A stretch of 64,000 bases of DNA, taken from assembly GCA_026119855.1 (NCBI GenBank), contig JAOWBW010000163.1:124001-188000 (forward strand). Direction: 5' to 3'. Below the pieces are notes generated by a model. It was not told where the DNA came from. It made no database searches and worked only from the letters and a program-made list of their open reading frames with translations. Both the position numbers and the translations under genes were made by a program. This stretch comes from Campanula takesimana (Eukaryota > Streptophyta > Magnoliopsida > Asterales > Campanulaceae). Shown piece by piece: positions 1-9,351 of this stretch (positions within the stretch are counted from its first letter, which is position 1; each line of letters begins with the position of its first letter).

Positions 1-1332
1 TTAGACCCAAACTTTCAATCTATAATTGATTATGATCATGAGACTTCTCAATTTGAGCGTTGTTTTGTTGCTTTTGGTGCATGTCTAGATGGATTTAAAT
101 TTTGTCGGCCCATGTTATTTCTTGATGGGACATTTCTTTATGGAAAGCTCAAAGGCACTCTTTTGGCAGCAACAGCAAAGGATGTGAACAATGGTATGAT
201 ATTTTGTCTTTTTGAGTTTACTTATAAGAACTGTAACCTTAGTTGTAAGTCTCATTACAAATAATAAGAATCATATTTATTGTTTTAAATTTTTTTTCTT
301 ATTGTAGGTCTTTTTCACGTTGCTTTTGCAATCGTAGGCTCGGAGAATATAGAGAATTGGAGGTGGTTTCTTCAAAATCTGGAACCTCATATAAATGAAA
401 GGACAATGACATTCATTTTAGATCGAAATCAAGGGATCATCACAGCAGTTAAGGAGATTATGCCCTCTGCTTCACATTCTTTTTGCATGTTCCATATCAG
501 GAACAATCTGAGGGACAAATTCAGAGGATTTTCATCAGAGCTTCGTTAAAATATGCTTCATAAAATATCTCAATGTTCGTTAGCTCCAACACATGATCTC
601 TTTCAGTTTTATTTGAGCGAAATGAAGAAAGAAGGTGGTACCAAGGTGGAAGAATTTATGAATGCTCTTCCGGCTGTGAACTATGCGAGTGCTTATTTCC
701 CGGGGAAGCGATATGGTGAGATGTGCTCCAACGCTGCAGAGTCTTTTAACTCATAAATAAAAGAATATAAAGGTCTTCCCGTCTTGGAGTTAGTTGATCA
801 AATCCAGTTAAAAGTAATGCAGAGAATGAACAAGCATAGACAGGAATCTTTGAATTGGAAAACAAATCTGTGTCCATTGAAGGACAATAGATATAAAAGA
901 AGGCTTGAGTATGGTAAGTCATGGGATATCTCTTCTTCTAATGATCATATGTTTGAAGTTCACTCTGATCCTTCGATGTCTGTTGATATTCGAAAGTTTA
1001 CATGTACATGTGAGAAGTGGCAGCATCAAGGTTTTCCGTGTGTTCATGCGATTGCAGTTTTGTCGAGGACTAGTGAAAGTGGTTTACCATTTATTGAGCC
1101 TTATTTCTATACAAGTCACTACCAGAAGTGTTATGGATTTTCTATCCCTCCTATTCCTTCATTTGGTAAAGCTATGGTTGATGAAGAAGCTGTTATACTC
1201 CCTCCTGCAACTAAACGTGCTCCAGGTAGGACAAGAAAGACTCGGTATCAAGGAAGAGGAGAAGTTATGAAAAGGAATCGTTGTGGGAAATCTGGATATC
1301 ATAATAGGAGATCATGCAAAGAACCATTGTAG
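1..1332 (+). pseudogene. MULE (mudrA-like) transposase, 5'-truncated by window, two in-frame stops
   Basis: This is the DDE transposase of a Mutator-like element, which would cut and reinsert the element in the nucleus. The window opens inside the catalytic domain. LDGTF (Asp codon 124-126), an ILDRN Asp (421-423) and NAAESFN (Glu 739-741) fit the MULE DDE triad. A SWIM zinc finger (C-x-C, then C-x-H) lies near 1003-1050, followed by a basic tail with a CCHC-like end. A GT-AG intron at 194-307 joins the frame cleanly. The frame is otherwise continuous but carries TAA at 547-549 and 754-756, so it is dead. It converges on the minus-strand Ulp1-type gene at 2286-6039, the layout expected of a KAONASHI-type MULE. 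The motifs and stops are seen directly; shared membership in one element is inferred. Confidence 0.88.
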
Positions 1333-1529
1333 TTAGAACAATAGGCTTTTTGTGTTCAATTATTATGTTGATTCATACATTTGGTATTTTCTTATGAGAA
1401 TTGAATAGTTTGGAGATTATTATTTTGTTGAATTTTTTTGAATGAATTTTTGTGTTGGATTATTATTTTATTTTTCTTATTATGATTTATGGAAATATTT
1501 TAGTTTAATAAGAACTTTTTAATGATTCT

Positions 1530-2110
1530 TTTAGGTCTTATATGTTACTCATAAGACCCTTTTTATAGACATGATGTGATATGTCTTATATGTTATGTCT
1601 TATATAGGTCTTATATGTTACTCATAAGACCTAATTTATGATTATTTTAGGTCTTATATACTACACATAAGAATTTTTTTATAGATATGTTGTGATAGGT
1701 CTTATAAGTTAAGTCTTATATATGTCTTATATGTTACTCATAAGACCTAATTAATGATTATTTTAGGTCTTATATACTACACATAAAACTTATTTTTTAC
1801 AGACATGCTGTATGTCTTATATAGGTCTTATATGTTACTCATAAGACCTTTTTTACAGACATGCTGTGATATGTCTTATATGTTATGTCTTATATAGGTT
1901 TTATATGTTACTCATAAGACATTTTTAAATGATTCTATTAGATTTTATCTAGTACATGTATGATTTTTTTTTCAAAAGCATTGCATTGTGTGTCTTTATG
2001 AGTGATAAGTATTATAAATTACTATATATAGGTCTTATAAGTTACTAATGAGACTTTATTTGAAAAAGAAAAGCATTGTTACAGGTCTTATAAGGTACTC
2101 ATAAGACCTG
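1530..2110. repeat. Dispersed and tandem GGTCTTATA / TATAAGACC palindromic motif array (MULE-internal)
   Basis: The 3' intergenic space between the two convergent MULE genes is filled with short units of GTCTTATATGTTACTCATAA type. Many units start with GGTCTTAT and end with ATAAGACC, so each can fold on itself. Spacing is irregular at about 70-120 bp. The same motif returns at 4450-4750 (between exons of the Ulp1-type gene) and at 6040-6510. No coding potential is seen here. Confidence 0.8.
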
Positions 2111-2285
2111 TAAAATTACTTTTTCTTATAGCTTCCGCAAAATAACTCTCAACTACATTAAACAAAAAGCAAAACAATTTGTTGCCCAAAACCTAGTGTC
2201 TAGATCATCATCAACACAAAAACCAATATCATCGTATTTGAATAACCAACCCTACCTTCTAGATTATTGAGTTTCCTAAGTCAAA

Positions 2286-2886
2286 CTAAAGTCGATATAA
2301 GCAGTCCCTATGGGATAAAATGTCTTGAAATATCTTTGCTCTATATGTGATGGAAGCATCTTCATTATATTTCCTGCTCACTTCCCCTTTTTGAAATATA
2401 TCTTGTGCAGCCATCAACACATGAATTCCACAATTAAGACTCCCATATTGCTGTTGTGGAGTCCACCGAATCTTTGAGAATGATGGTTTGAAACCACCTT
2501 CGTTTGTAGCCGAGTCGTCTTCTCCAGCTAATACATTCTTTACATGATTGAAATGAATCAAGAAAACAACAAAAAAAATCATAATCCTATTCCTCATAAC
2601 ATGTTTCAAAAAAAAGTTACTGTTAAGAACATACCACAATTCTGGCATTGATTAAATAGCTGTCTTTCCCTGTTCTTGGATGTAAAGAATTATAGAATGA
2701 ACACACCCCAGTCTCCGGATTCAAAACAATTAATGTCCAATGATCAACTGTCCTAGGATGCTCGCCTGCTGCAATGTGCACTGGGATGAGAATGTAATTC
2801 ACCCCTTCTTTGACCAACTTCAAGAGGACCTTATGAATTGTTGATGCAATATCATCAGGCTTTTTTCCTCTCAAATAATTCTGCAT
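2286..2886 (-). pseudogene. Ulp1-like C48 cysteine protease domain, last exons of KAONASHI-type MULE gene
   Basis: This is the C-terminal desumoylating-protease-like domain carried by KAONASHI MULEs. Exon 1 (2886 to about 2635) has the catalytic His in DHWTLIVLN (about 2740-2742) and FYNSL, where the usual Asp is Asn (2689-2691). After an intron starting GTATGT at 2634, the next exon (about 2548-2286) has the QQQYGSLNCGIHVL block with the catalytic Cys at 2430-2432 and the upstream Gln. Stop is at 2286. The domain itself is open, but upstream exons of the same gene hold stops and frameshifts, so the full protein cannot be made as read. Family assignment is good; protease activity is not established. 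Confidence 0.8.
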
Positions 2887-3316
2887 ATGAAAAAAATATT
2901 AAATACAAATAAAATGCAAGAAAAACATTTCAATAATTTATTAGTAAACAATATTTACTATACATAAACTTGTCACGTAACCAACTTTGAGCGGTTGACT
3001 ACCAGTAGGAGTAGGTGTATTTGCATATCTCTCCTTCAAAATTTCAAGATAAGCATCTAACACCTATATAAATCATCCACAAATGTATTATACAAATAGA
3101 CACGTTGGTATTAAGAAATAACTATAAGAGAAGATATATAATTTAACATACAGGAGATTCGGTCATTTTTTCATTTGCCAGCTCCCACAAATCATTCATA
3201 GAAACATGATTTAACTTTCCCAGCAACACAGAATCACTGTAAAAAGAAAAAAAAACAAATTAATGATATATATTTTACTTATAAATATATATATTATAAT
3301 AAGTAAAATATGTTAC

Positions 3317-4399
3317 TTACTGCCTGTCGCAAAGGAGACACAACTCTGCATACTTGTCTTTGTACTGTTGAGGAATTGCTTTAAGTGTGTCAGTGGTTTT
3401 TATGAGCAAAAGTGCTTTTGTTTTCATCAATTCAAAGTCAGGGAGATCGTCAACTTCGACTATCTCATCTATCTTCCTCTTTTCTTTTTTCTCCTTTTCG
3501 TTTTTTTTCTTTTGTTGTTTCTCTTTTCTCTTTGTTGGTCTTACATAATCAGGATCTTTCACTACTTGTGATATCTTCCTTGTTCCATCATCTCTTTCCT
3601 TGACACGCCTTTCAACAGATCCAATTTTCAAAACCTGTTGTTGTCGTTTTCCTCTTCCTCCATACTTTTCACCAGCTTCTTTCATCTTGTTCTCTTCTTT
3701 CCTCTCATTTATCAGTTTTTTGTTTTCTATGTCTTTATCACTTATTTGCCCAATCAGCTGAAAAATTGTTTCCTCATTCTCTTTTGTAAGATTTTCAACT
3801 TGCTGAAGGTGAGCGGACACCATATTCTGAATTTCTCCCTCTTTTGCCTTTATGGTCATATCCCTCGCAAGTATCTTCGCCTCAGCCTCTTCTAATTTTT
3901 TTTAATCTCTGCCTCAGATGCCACTAAAACTTGGCCCTCTTCAACTATCTCACTATATTTCTTCTTACACTCATCAAGCTTTTCTTTCAACTCATCCATT
4001 TCCTTGATCAGATTTTCATTTTCCAACTTTATCTCTTCAATTGTTGCTTTCAACATTTCATTTTCTTTCTTGAGGTTAATCAACTCAACAGTCTTCTCCA
4101 ATTCTATTTCTTCAAGTCTAGCGTGTAATCTTTCATTATTAGATATCAACCTCTTATTTTCATTTATCAGCACCTGATTCCAGCTCTTCAATTCGAGCTC
4201 TCAATTTTTCATTTTCAATCCGAAATTCATGCAATTCAGCATTCATTTTTTCTTCCTCAGAAGTGTTGTTACGTTCTCCAATAGGGGTGAAAATTATGTT
4301 ATTACCTGAACTGATGTTATCTAGTCCAACATCATTATAATCATGATTAAATTCTCTCTGCACATCATTTTCCCCCTCATCAACATTTTCTAACATCAA
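3317..4399 (-). pseudogene. Coiled-coil middle region of the KAONASHI-type MULE gene, two frameshifts
   Basis: Three overlapping minus-strand open stretches (4399-4160, 4191-3892, 3859-3317) read as one long charged heptad-rich coiled coil followed by a Lys-rich basic stretch and a short segment leading to the protease exons. The frame changes once near 4190, after RIEELES, and again at an A8 run (plus-strand T run about 3897-3904), where KIL and EEAEAK follow in another frame. The frameshifts are either decay or homopolymer errors. Nothing here is enzymatic; the region probably spaces or oligomerises the protein. Assignment rests on context and composition rather than a recognised domain. 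Confidence 0.65.
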
Positions 4400-4439
4400 C
4401 TTCTCATCATTGGTTAGCTGAATCTCACAATTTATAACC

Positions 4440-4750
4440 TATTTTTTCAAAGATCATTACATTCATAAGACTTCATAAGACTTTAGACAGAGACATATAA
4501 GACATATAAGACCTATATATTTTTTAAAATATAATATATGAAAAGTCTTATGATACTTTGCATAACCTTCATAAGATTTTAGTCAGAGACATATAAGACC
4601 TATATAAGACCAATATTTTTTTTTTAAATATAATATAGGAAAAGTCTCATAAGACTAAAGTCCTATAGACACATTCATAAACTTCATAAGACATATAAGT
4701 CAGATACCTATACTAGTCATGAGACATATAAGACATAAGAGTTCATACCT
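4440..4750. repeat. TAAGAC/GTCTTA motif array inside an intron-like gap of the MULE gene
   Basis: This non-coding gap between the coiled-coil part and the N-terminal domain exon carries more than ten copies of ATAAGACT/ATATAAGACC, the complement of the array at 1530-2110. A short open stretch at about 4750-4880, before the next exon, may be coding but I cannot place it. Confidence 0.65.
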
Positions 4751-4935
4751 GTTCCGCTGTGAGCTCTCTAATCTTCTGTTTAAAATCTTTTATTTTCTTT
4801 GATATGTCCCACTTCATGAATCTAGGGAACAAGCTCCTTGACGGGGTGAAGATAGTTGTGTGCTCATTAAACCAATGCTTCAAAAAAAAATGAAAAACAT
4901 TATCAACAGACTGTATACGTTAATGCAGATTTTAA

Positions 4936-5598
4936 TTAAAAAAGACTAATATAAACAATGTATGAACTTACAGGTAAAAGCGATACACATCCTATCACAA
5001 GAAGAGGTGTAGAAGACTTTTCATTGAGAGACTGCTTCAGATTTTCAACAATTGCTTTTGACCAATCATATTTTTCATTGTTCTTCAAATCATCAGCAGA
5101 GTAAAAAAAGGCCGATGTCATGAGCTCTGCCTTAGATGCAAAAAACAAAGAGCCCATTGCTATAAGAACAAGAAGCTTTACAACATCTTCAATGTCTTTT
5201 TGGTCATCACTCAAGTAAATTCTTTTCAGAGTCTCTTTCACCATCTTCATGTTAACACCACTAGGACAATTCAAAAAATGACGGTTCACCAAATCAAATG
5301 TTTTGAAATCTTTTCTCAGCTTCTTAAAATCCATTTCTTGAGATCCACCAACTAGTCCAAAAATGGCTGTAACATCAGCTGCTGTTACATCAACAAACTC
5401 GCCACCAAGATTGAATTTCTGGACCCTAGAATCATAGCACAAAACTATTTCCTCAATTGTATTATCAAGCTTGCGGTATTTGAAATCCATATTTGAGGAA
5501 ATGGCATTGAAGAAGTTGTAGAATGGGGTAAGCTTCAACTTGTCCAAATGTGTTTGCTTTAAAGGTGTATCCTTCAAAATTGCATGAATAGCATGCAC
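4936..5598 (-). pseudogene. N-terminal domain exon (plant-mobile-domain / DUF1985-like) of the MULE gene
   Basis: About 220 residues are open. They contain LGGEFVDVTAADVTAIFGLVGG, abbreviated here as the VTAADVTAIFGL core, then a conserved-looking stretch ending in VLIAMGSLFFASKA. This pattern of a short beta hairpin, then DV..IFGL..GG, is typical of the domain preceding Ulp1 in plant transposon proteins. I place it with the plant-mobile-domain or DUF1985 group without being able to decide between them. The frame runs upstream without a shift into the 5713-6039 segment but meets TGA near 5620 and TAG at 5713-5715. The listed start is GTG, not a true initiator. Confidence 0.55.
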
Positions 5599-5712
5599 AT
5601 TTGGCCGGTAGTTCGGGATTCAAGTCAAATCTTTTACCTTCTTTGACACTCCTTTCGGATTAATTCTTCTATTCACAGTAGGAGGTATTTCTTTTCCTTT
5701 TTTCGAAGCTTT

Positions 5713-6039
5713 CTAGGGTTTTGATCTTGGTGAAGGGGTCTGTAATTTTCCTTTCCCCTCAGTACCTCCAGACTCTGTGCTTTGCTCAGTCTCTTTCCTC
5801 TTTTTTGACCTTGTTAAAATTGTAGCAGTTGGTGAAGGCAAATCTGTTTCTTGTTCAACCTGCTTTCTTTTCCTCAATCTTGTTAACGGTGTATGTTGTG
5901 CTGAGGATTCAGATATACTATGTGGTATGGGAGAAATATATGGTGTCCCCTCCAAAGACTTTGGTGAAGGTGTTGATTTGACACACGTCACTGACTTGTG
6001 ATCATACGGTTTGAACTTCATTGCTTGTTTGATTGTCAT
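5713..6039 (-). pseudogene. Basic, Ser/Pro/Thr-rich N-terminal exon of the MULE Ulp1-type gene
   Basis: A 108-residue low-complexity segment begins MTIKQAMKFKPYDHKS. It contains two imperfect copies of a TP-x-TRLRKRKQxEQET / TILTRSKKRKETEQ motif that look like nuclear-localisation stretches. It is in frame with the downstream 5598-4936 exon but separated from it by two stops (TAG 5713-5715, TGA near 5620). It is probably the N-terminus of the KAONASHI-like protein. I recognise no catalytic domain. Confidence 0.5.
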
Positions 6040-6192
6040 CTACTAAAAAAAGTCTTATAAACATATCTAAAAATATGAAAATGTCTTATATAATTATCAC
6101 AAGACAGCGCAAAACTACCTTATGCATGACTAAAACCTCATATATAAGACTTTTTATGAGAGATTGTAAGTAAGTTATAAGTCAGAAGAAAT

Positions 6193-6508
6193 TTGTACAT
6201 GAGACTAATGTCTTATGATACTTTAGGCTTATAAGACATAACCAAAAACTCTTATGAAAACTAAAGCCCCGTTCACACATTTGTACATGAGACTAATGTC
6301 TTATGATACTTTAGGCTTATAAAACATAACCAAAAACTCTTATGAAAACTAAAGCCCCGTTCACACATTTGTACATGAGACTAATGTCTTATGATAATTT
6401 AGGCTTATAAGACATAACCAAAAATTCTTATGAAAACTAAAGCCCCGTTCACACATTTGTACATGAGACTAATGTCTTATGATAATTTAGGCTTATAAGA
6501 CATAACAA
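6193..6508. repeat. 88-bp tandem repeat, about 3.6 copies
   Basis: Copies begin at 6193, 6281, 6369 and 6457, each starting TTGTACATGAGACTAATGTC, so the period is exactly 88 bp. Only a few substitutions separate the copies, so the duplication is recent. The unit contains two TAAGAC-type motifs and lies upstream of the minus-strand MULE gene, where it could include the promoter. Positions 6509-6900 continue as A-rich sequence with scattered TAAGAC motifs. Confidence 0.93.
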
Positions 6509-7608
6509 AAACAGAACAATACAACAAATGCAACAATTAACACTGTTAAATGACAGACCACATAGGTCTTATATAATACACAAATTTGTTTTCAAAATTT
6601 AAACAAAATCAACCAAAAAAACTCTTATGAGGATGAAAACTCTCATAAATTATAAAACAATACCAAAAAAAAACAGAAGCAAAAATTTTGAACAAAATCA
6701 ACCAAAAACTATGAACGAAATACTTATATGAACATGCAAAGTCTTATAATCTACAACAATACTGCTTAAATCATGAAATAAACGAACAAAATCAACCACA
6801 AAATACAAAAAAAGTTCAAGTTTGTGAATATTTGGTAATTTGTTTGAATTTTTCCAGAAATAATAGACATACCTACTAGTTTTCCTAGGCGTGAAGTTGC
6901 TTCAACTTCGCGTGAAGATTCGTCGGAATAAATGGAGGTGAATCATGTGCCGCCGGTGTAATCGCTCGGTGTAATCGTTAATTTTAGAGAGAGAAATTTT
7001 TGAGAGAAATGAAAAGGGTTTTTCCAGGCGGTTAATTAAGAAACCACTTTTTGATAGAATTAAAAAAAAAAAAAAAAAAAAAAAGCGTGTCACGTGTCTC
7101 CCGGTTGCGCGGACAGGAGGGTAGAATTGTGCTTTAGCAGGCGGAAAATATATGAGGGGTGTATGGGGAATTACAGATCTCGGGTTTCCTAAATAGTATT
7201 TGTATCTGGGCCTAGGGGCCCTAGAGTCCATGGCCCTAAATATTTTATCCTCTTTGAAATGTAATGTCTTTTTATTTTTAATAAAAATTGACTATATTAC
7301 GCTTGTTTGGTGGGAAAATATTTTATTTTCCATTAAATACAAATTAGTCACCAAATTAAATTTCATATGAGATTAAATAAAGTCATTTAATTCATTAAAT
7401 AAATATTCTTAAAAAATAGTAATTGCTAATTGATTCTTAAATATGAAATCATGTTTTAAGATTTATTTTACTCATAAATTAATTTTGTTATTGTTTTCTT
7501 TCCTTTTTTTTTTATGAAATTTGTTATTGTTTTCTTTATTTTCCATGAATTTTTTTTAGCCTAAAACTTCTTAACTAAAACCATGAGTTTTCATGAACTT
7601 GTCTAACC
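6509..7608. other. Non-coding, A/T-rich flank of the MULE; no gene seen
   Basis: A-rich sequence with weak TAAGAC motifs runs to about 6870, then comes a small inverted repeat around 6888-6918 (GAAGTTGCTTCAACTTC), and an A run near 7060-7083. A GC-richer patch at 7085-7230 may be the outer end of the MULE. Positions 7232-7608 are simple AT-rich DNA in which I see nothing. Confidence 0.5.
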
Positions 7609-8215
7609 TAGGGATGGCCAAACCGGACCGGAACCGTCGAACCGGCCCGGAACCGGAACCGAAAAAACCGTAACCGCCATGAACCGCCACGAAAACCGGA
7701 ACCGTGGGAACCGGAACCGTTTTGGATAAGGGCCGGTTAAGGTTCAACCCCCCAAAAAACCGTGAACCGGCGGTTCCGAACCGCCCAACCAAACCGCGAA
7801 CCGGAACCGTCTGAACCGTCAGTAAAACCGTTAAAAAACCATCAAAATCATTAGATTTCTAACAGTTTCATTAGAATTAACCGTTACTAATGGAAAGTTG
7901 ACAAGAAAAGTTGTGTTTTGACTGATTTTTTTGCCAAAATCAGTGAATGAAAATAATAAAAATGTGTTTTTGACAGATTTCTAACAGTTTCATCAGAATT
8001 AACCGTTAAAAATCCATCAAAAAATGAACTGTGGAACCGAACCGGAACCGGACCGGAATCGAACCGGAACCGTATTGTGACAACCGGAACCGGAACCGGT
8101 GTAACCAAGGGCCGGTTAAGGTTCACATAAAAGCCGAACCGGAACCGGCGGTTCCGAACCGGAACCGGCGGTTCCGAACCGGAACCGTAACCGGAACCGT
8201 GTTTGGTCATCCCTA
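7609..8215. mobile_element. hAT-type MITE with ACCGG/GGAACCG repeat core
   Basis: A 607-bp element bounded by TAGGGATGGCCAAAC at the left and the inverse of TAGGGATGACCAAAC at the right. It is flanked by a perfect 8-bp duplication GTCTAACC (7601-7608 and 8216-8223), the hallmark of hAT insertion. Both arms are built from dozens of AACCGGAACCG units in a loose array, with a short A/T-rich centre (about 7830-8030). It has no transposase and would depend on an autonomous hAT. Open frames across the array are by-products of the repeat. Confidence 0.9.
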
Positions 8216-8282
8216 GTCTAACCTGTTCACATTGCCAAATAGAAATTGTATTTGTCTAGGAACAATTAACAACTACCAAAAA

Positions 8283-8735
8283 TTTTGGGAAAAACGCGTT
8301 TTTTCAAACGCTTAAGAAAAACGTGTTTTAAAAAAAATGCGGTTGATAGCCAGAACTTTTGAAAGTGATAGCCAGAACTTTTGAAAGTGATAGCCAGAAG
8401 GGTCATTTTTGTAAATAATCGGAACTTCTCAACGGTTCTGGATATCAATATAAAGGCTTCTAGATATGAGATTGATAGCGAGAACCTTTGAAAGTGATAG
8501 CCAGATGGGTCTTGGATATCAATATAAAGCTTTCTGGATATGAGATTGATAGCCAGAATTTTTGAAAGTGATAGCTAGAAGAGTCCTGGATATCAGTATA
8601 AAGCCTTTTGGATATCAATATAAAGTCTTCTGGATAAGAGATTGATAGACAGAACCTTTGAAAGTGATACCTAGAAGGTTTTGAAAAACACGTTTTTCCT
8701 AACCATTAGTAGGAAAAACGCGTTTTACATGAGAC
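8283..8735. mobile_element. Putative MITE with internal GATAGCCAGAAC repeats
   Basis: The ends carry related inverted blocks in the same order: AAAAACGCG then AAAAACGTG at the left, and their complements at 8680-8733. In between, GATAGCCAGAACTTTTGAAAG and GGATATCAATATAAAG alternate in 3-4 imperfect units of about 75 bp. I could not find a convincing target duplication, so the boundaries and superfamily are uncertain. Confidence 0.5.
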
Positions 8736-8754
8736 CAATTCTAACAACTAACAT

Positions 8755-8780
8755 AGAGAGAGAGAGAGAGAGAGAGAGAG
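8755..8780. repeat. (AG)13 microsatellite
   Basis: Uninterrupted AG dinucleotide run. Confidence 0.95.
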
Positions 8781-8927
8781 TATTGAAAGCCTAGAAAGTT
8801 GTTCTACTTTTAAAATGCCATGCCGAATGAAGAAATAATTTACTTTGTTATAGCACCTCTGTCTCACAATTTGATTTTTTTTTTAGTGCTCAATTGAATC
8901 TTAACTATAATTTTATAAAAACTTATA

Positions 8928-9214
8928 CTCCCTCCGTCCCACCTTAGTGTGAACCAAAATGTTGGGCATACAAACTAAGAAAAAGTAAGAGAAAGAAATA
9001 GGAGGAGGAGGAGTTTGTGAGTGTGAAAAATTAAATAGGAAAGAGAATGAGTGGGAGAAATAGTAAGTTGATTGGTGTTGTGAGTGTAAAAGTAATGTAA
9101 GAGAGAGAGTGGTGGGAGGAATAGTAAAGATTCTTTGCCATTTTTGGGTGGTTCACACTAAGGTAGGACTGACCGAAAAGGAAATAAGTTCACATTAAGG
9201 TGGGATGGAGGGAG
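8928..9214. mobile_element. Stowaway-type (Tc1/mariner) MITE
   Basis: A 287-bp element starts CTCCCTCCGTCCCACCTTA and ends with its inverse (TAAGGTGGGATGGAGGGAG). It is flanked by TA on both sides, which is the classic plant Stowaway end and target. It has no coding sequence; the interior is A/G-rich. Confidence 0.92.
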
Positions 9215-9296
9215 TATATTTTTATGCACTTTTAAAAAATGCTATTAAGTTGACCAAATGAACAGTAATAGTGCACATTGGTCTGGAATAGAGGAA

Positions 9297-9303
<7 letters not shown>

Positions 9304-9347
<44 letters not shown>
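9304..9347. repeat. (TA)n microsatellite, insertion target of foldback element
   Basis: Pure TA run directly abutting the GGGTCATGCTC end of the foldback element. A matching TA run lies at its other end. Confidence 0.9.

Positions 9348-9351
<4 letters not shown>

Noticed and set aside
6193..6508. CRISPR-like spaced repeats
   Set aside because: Contiguous 88-bp tandem repeat with no spacers, in a plant genome.
7571..8216. ORFs of Arg/Asn/Pro/Gly repeats
   Set aside because: Translation of the ACCGGA array in a hAT MITE.
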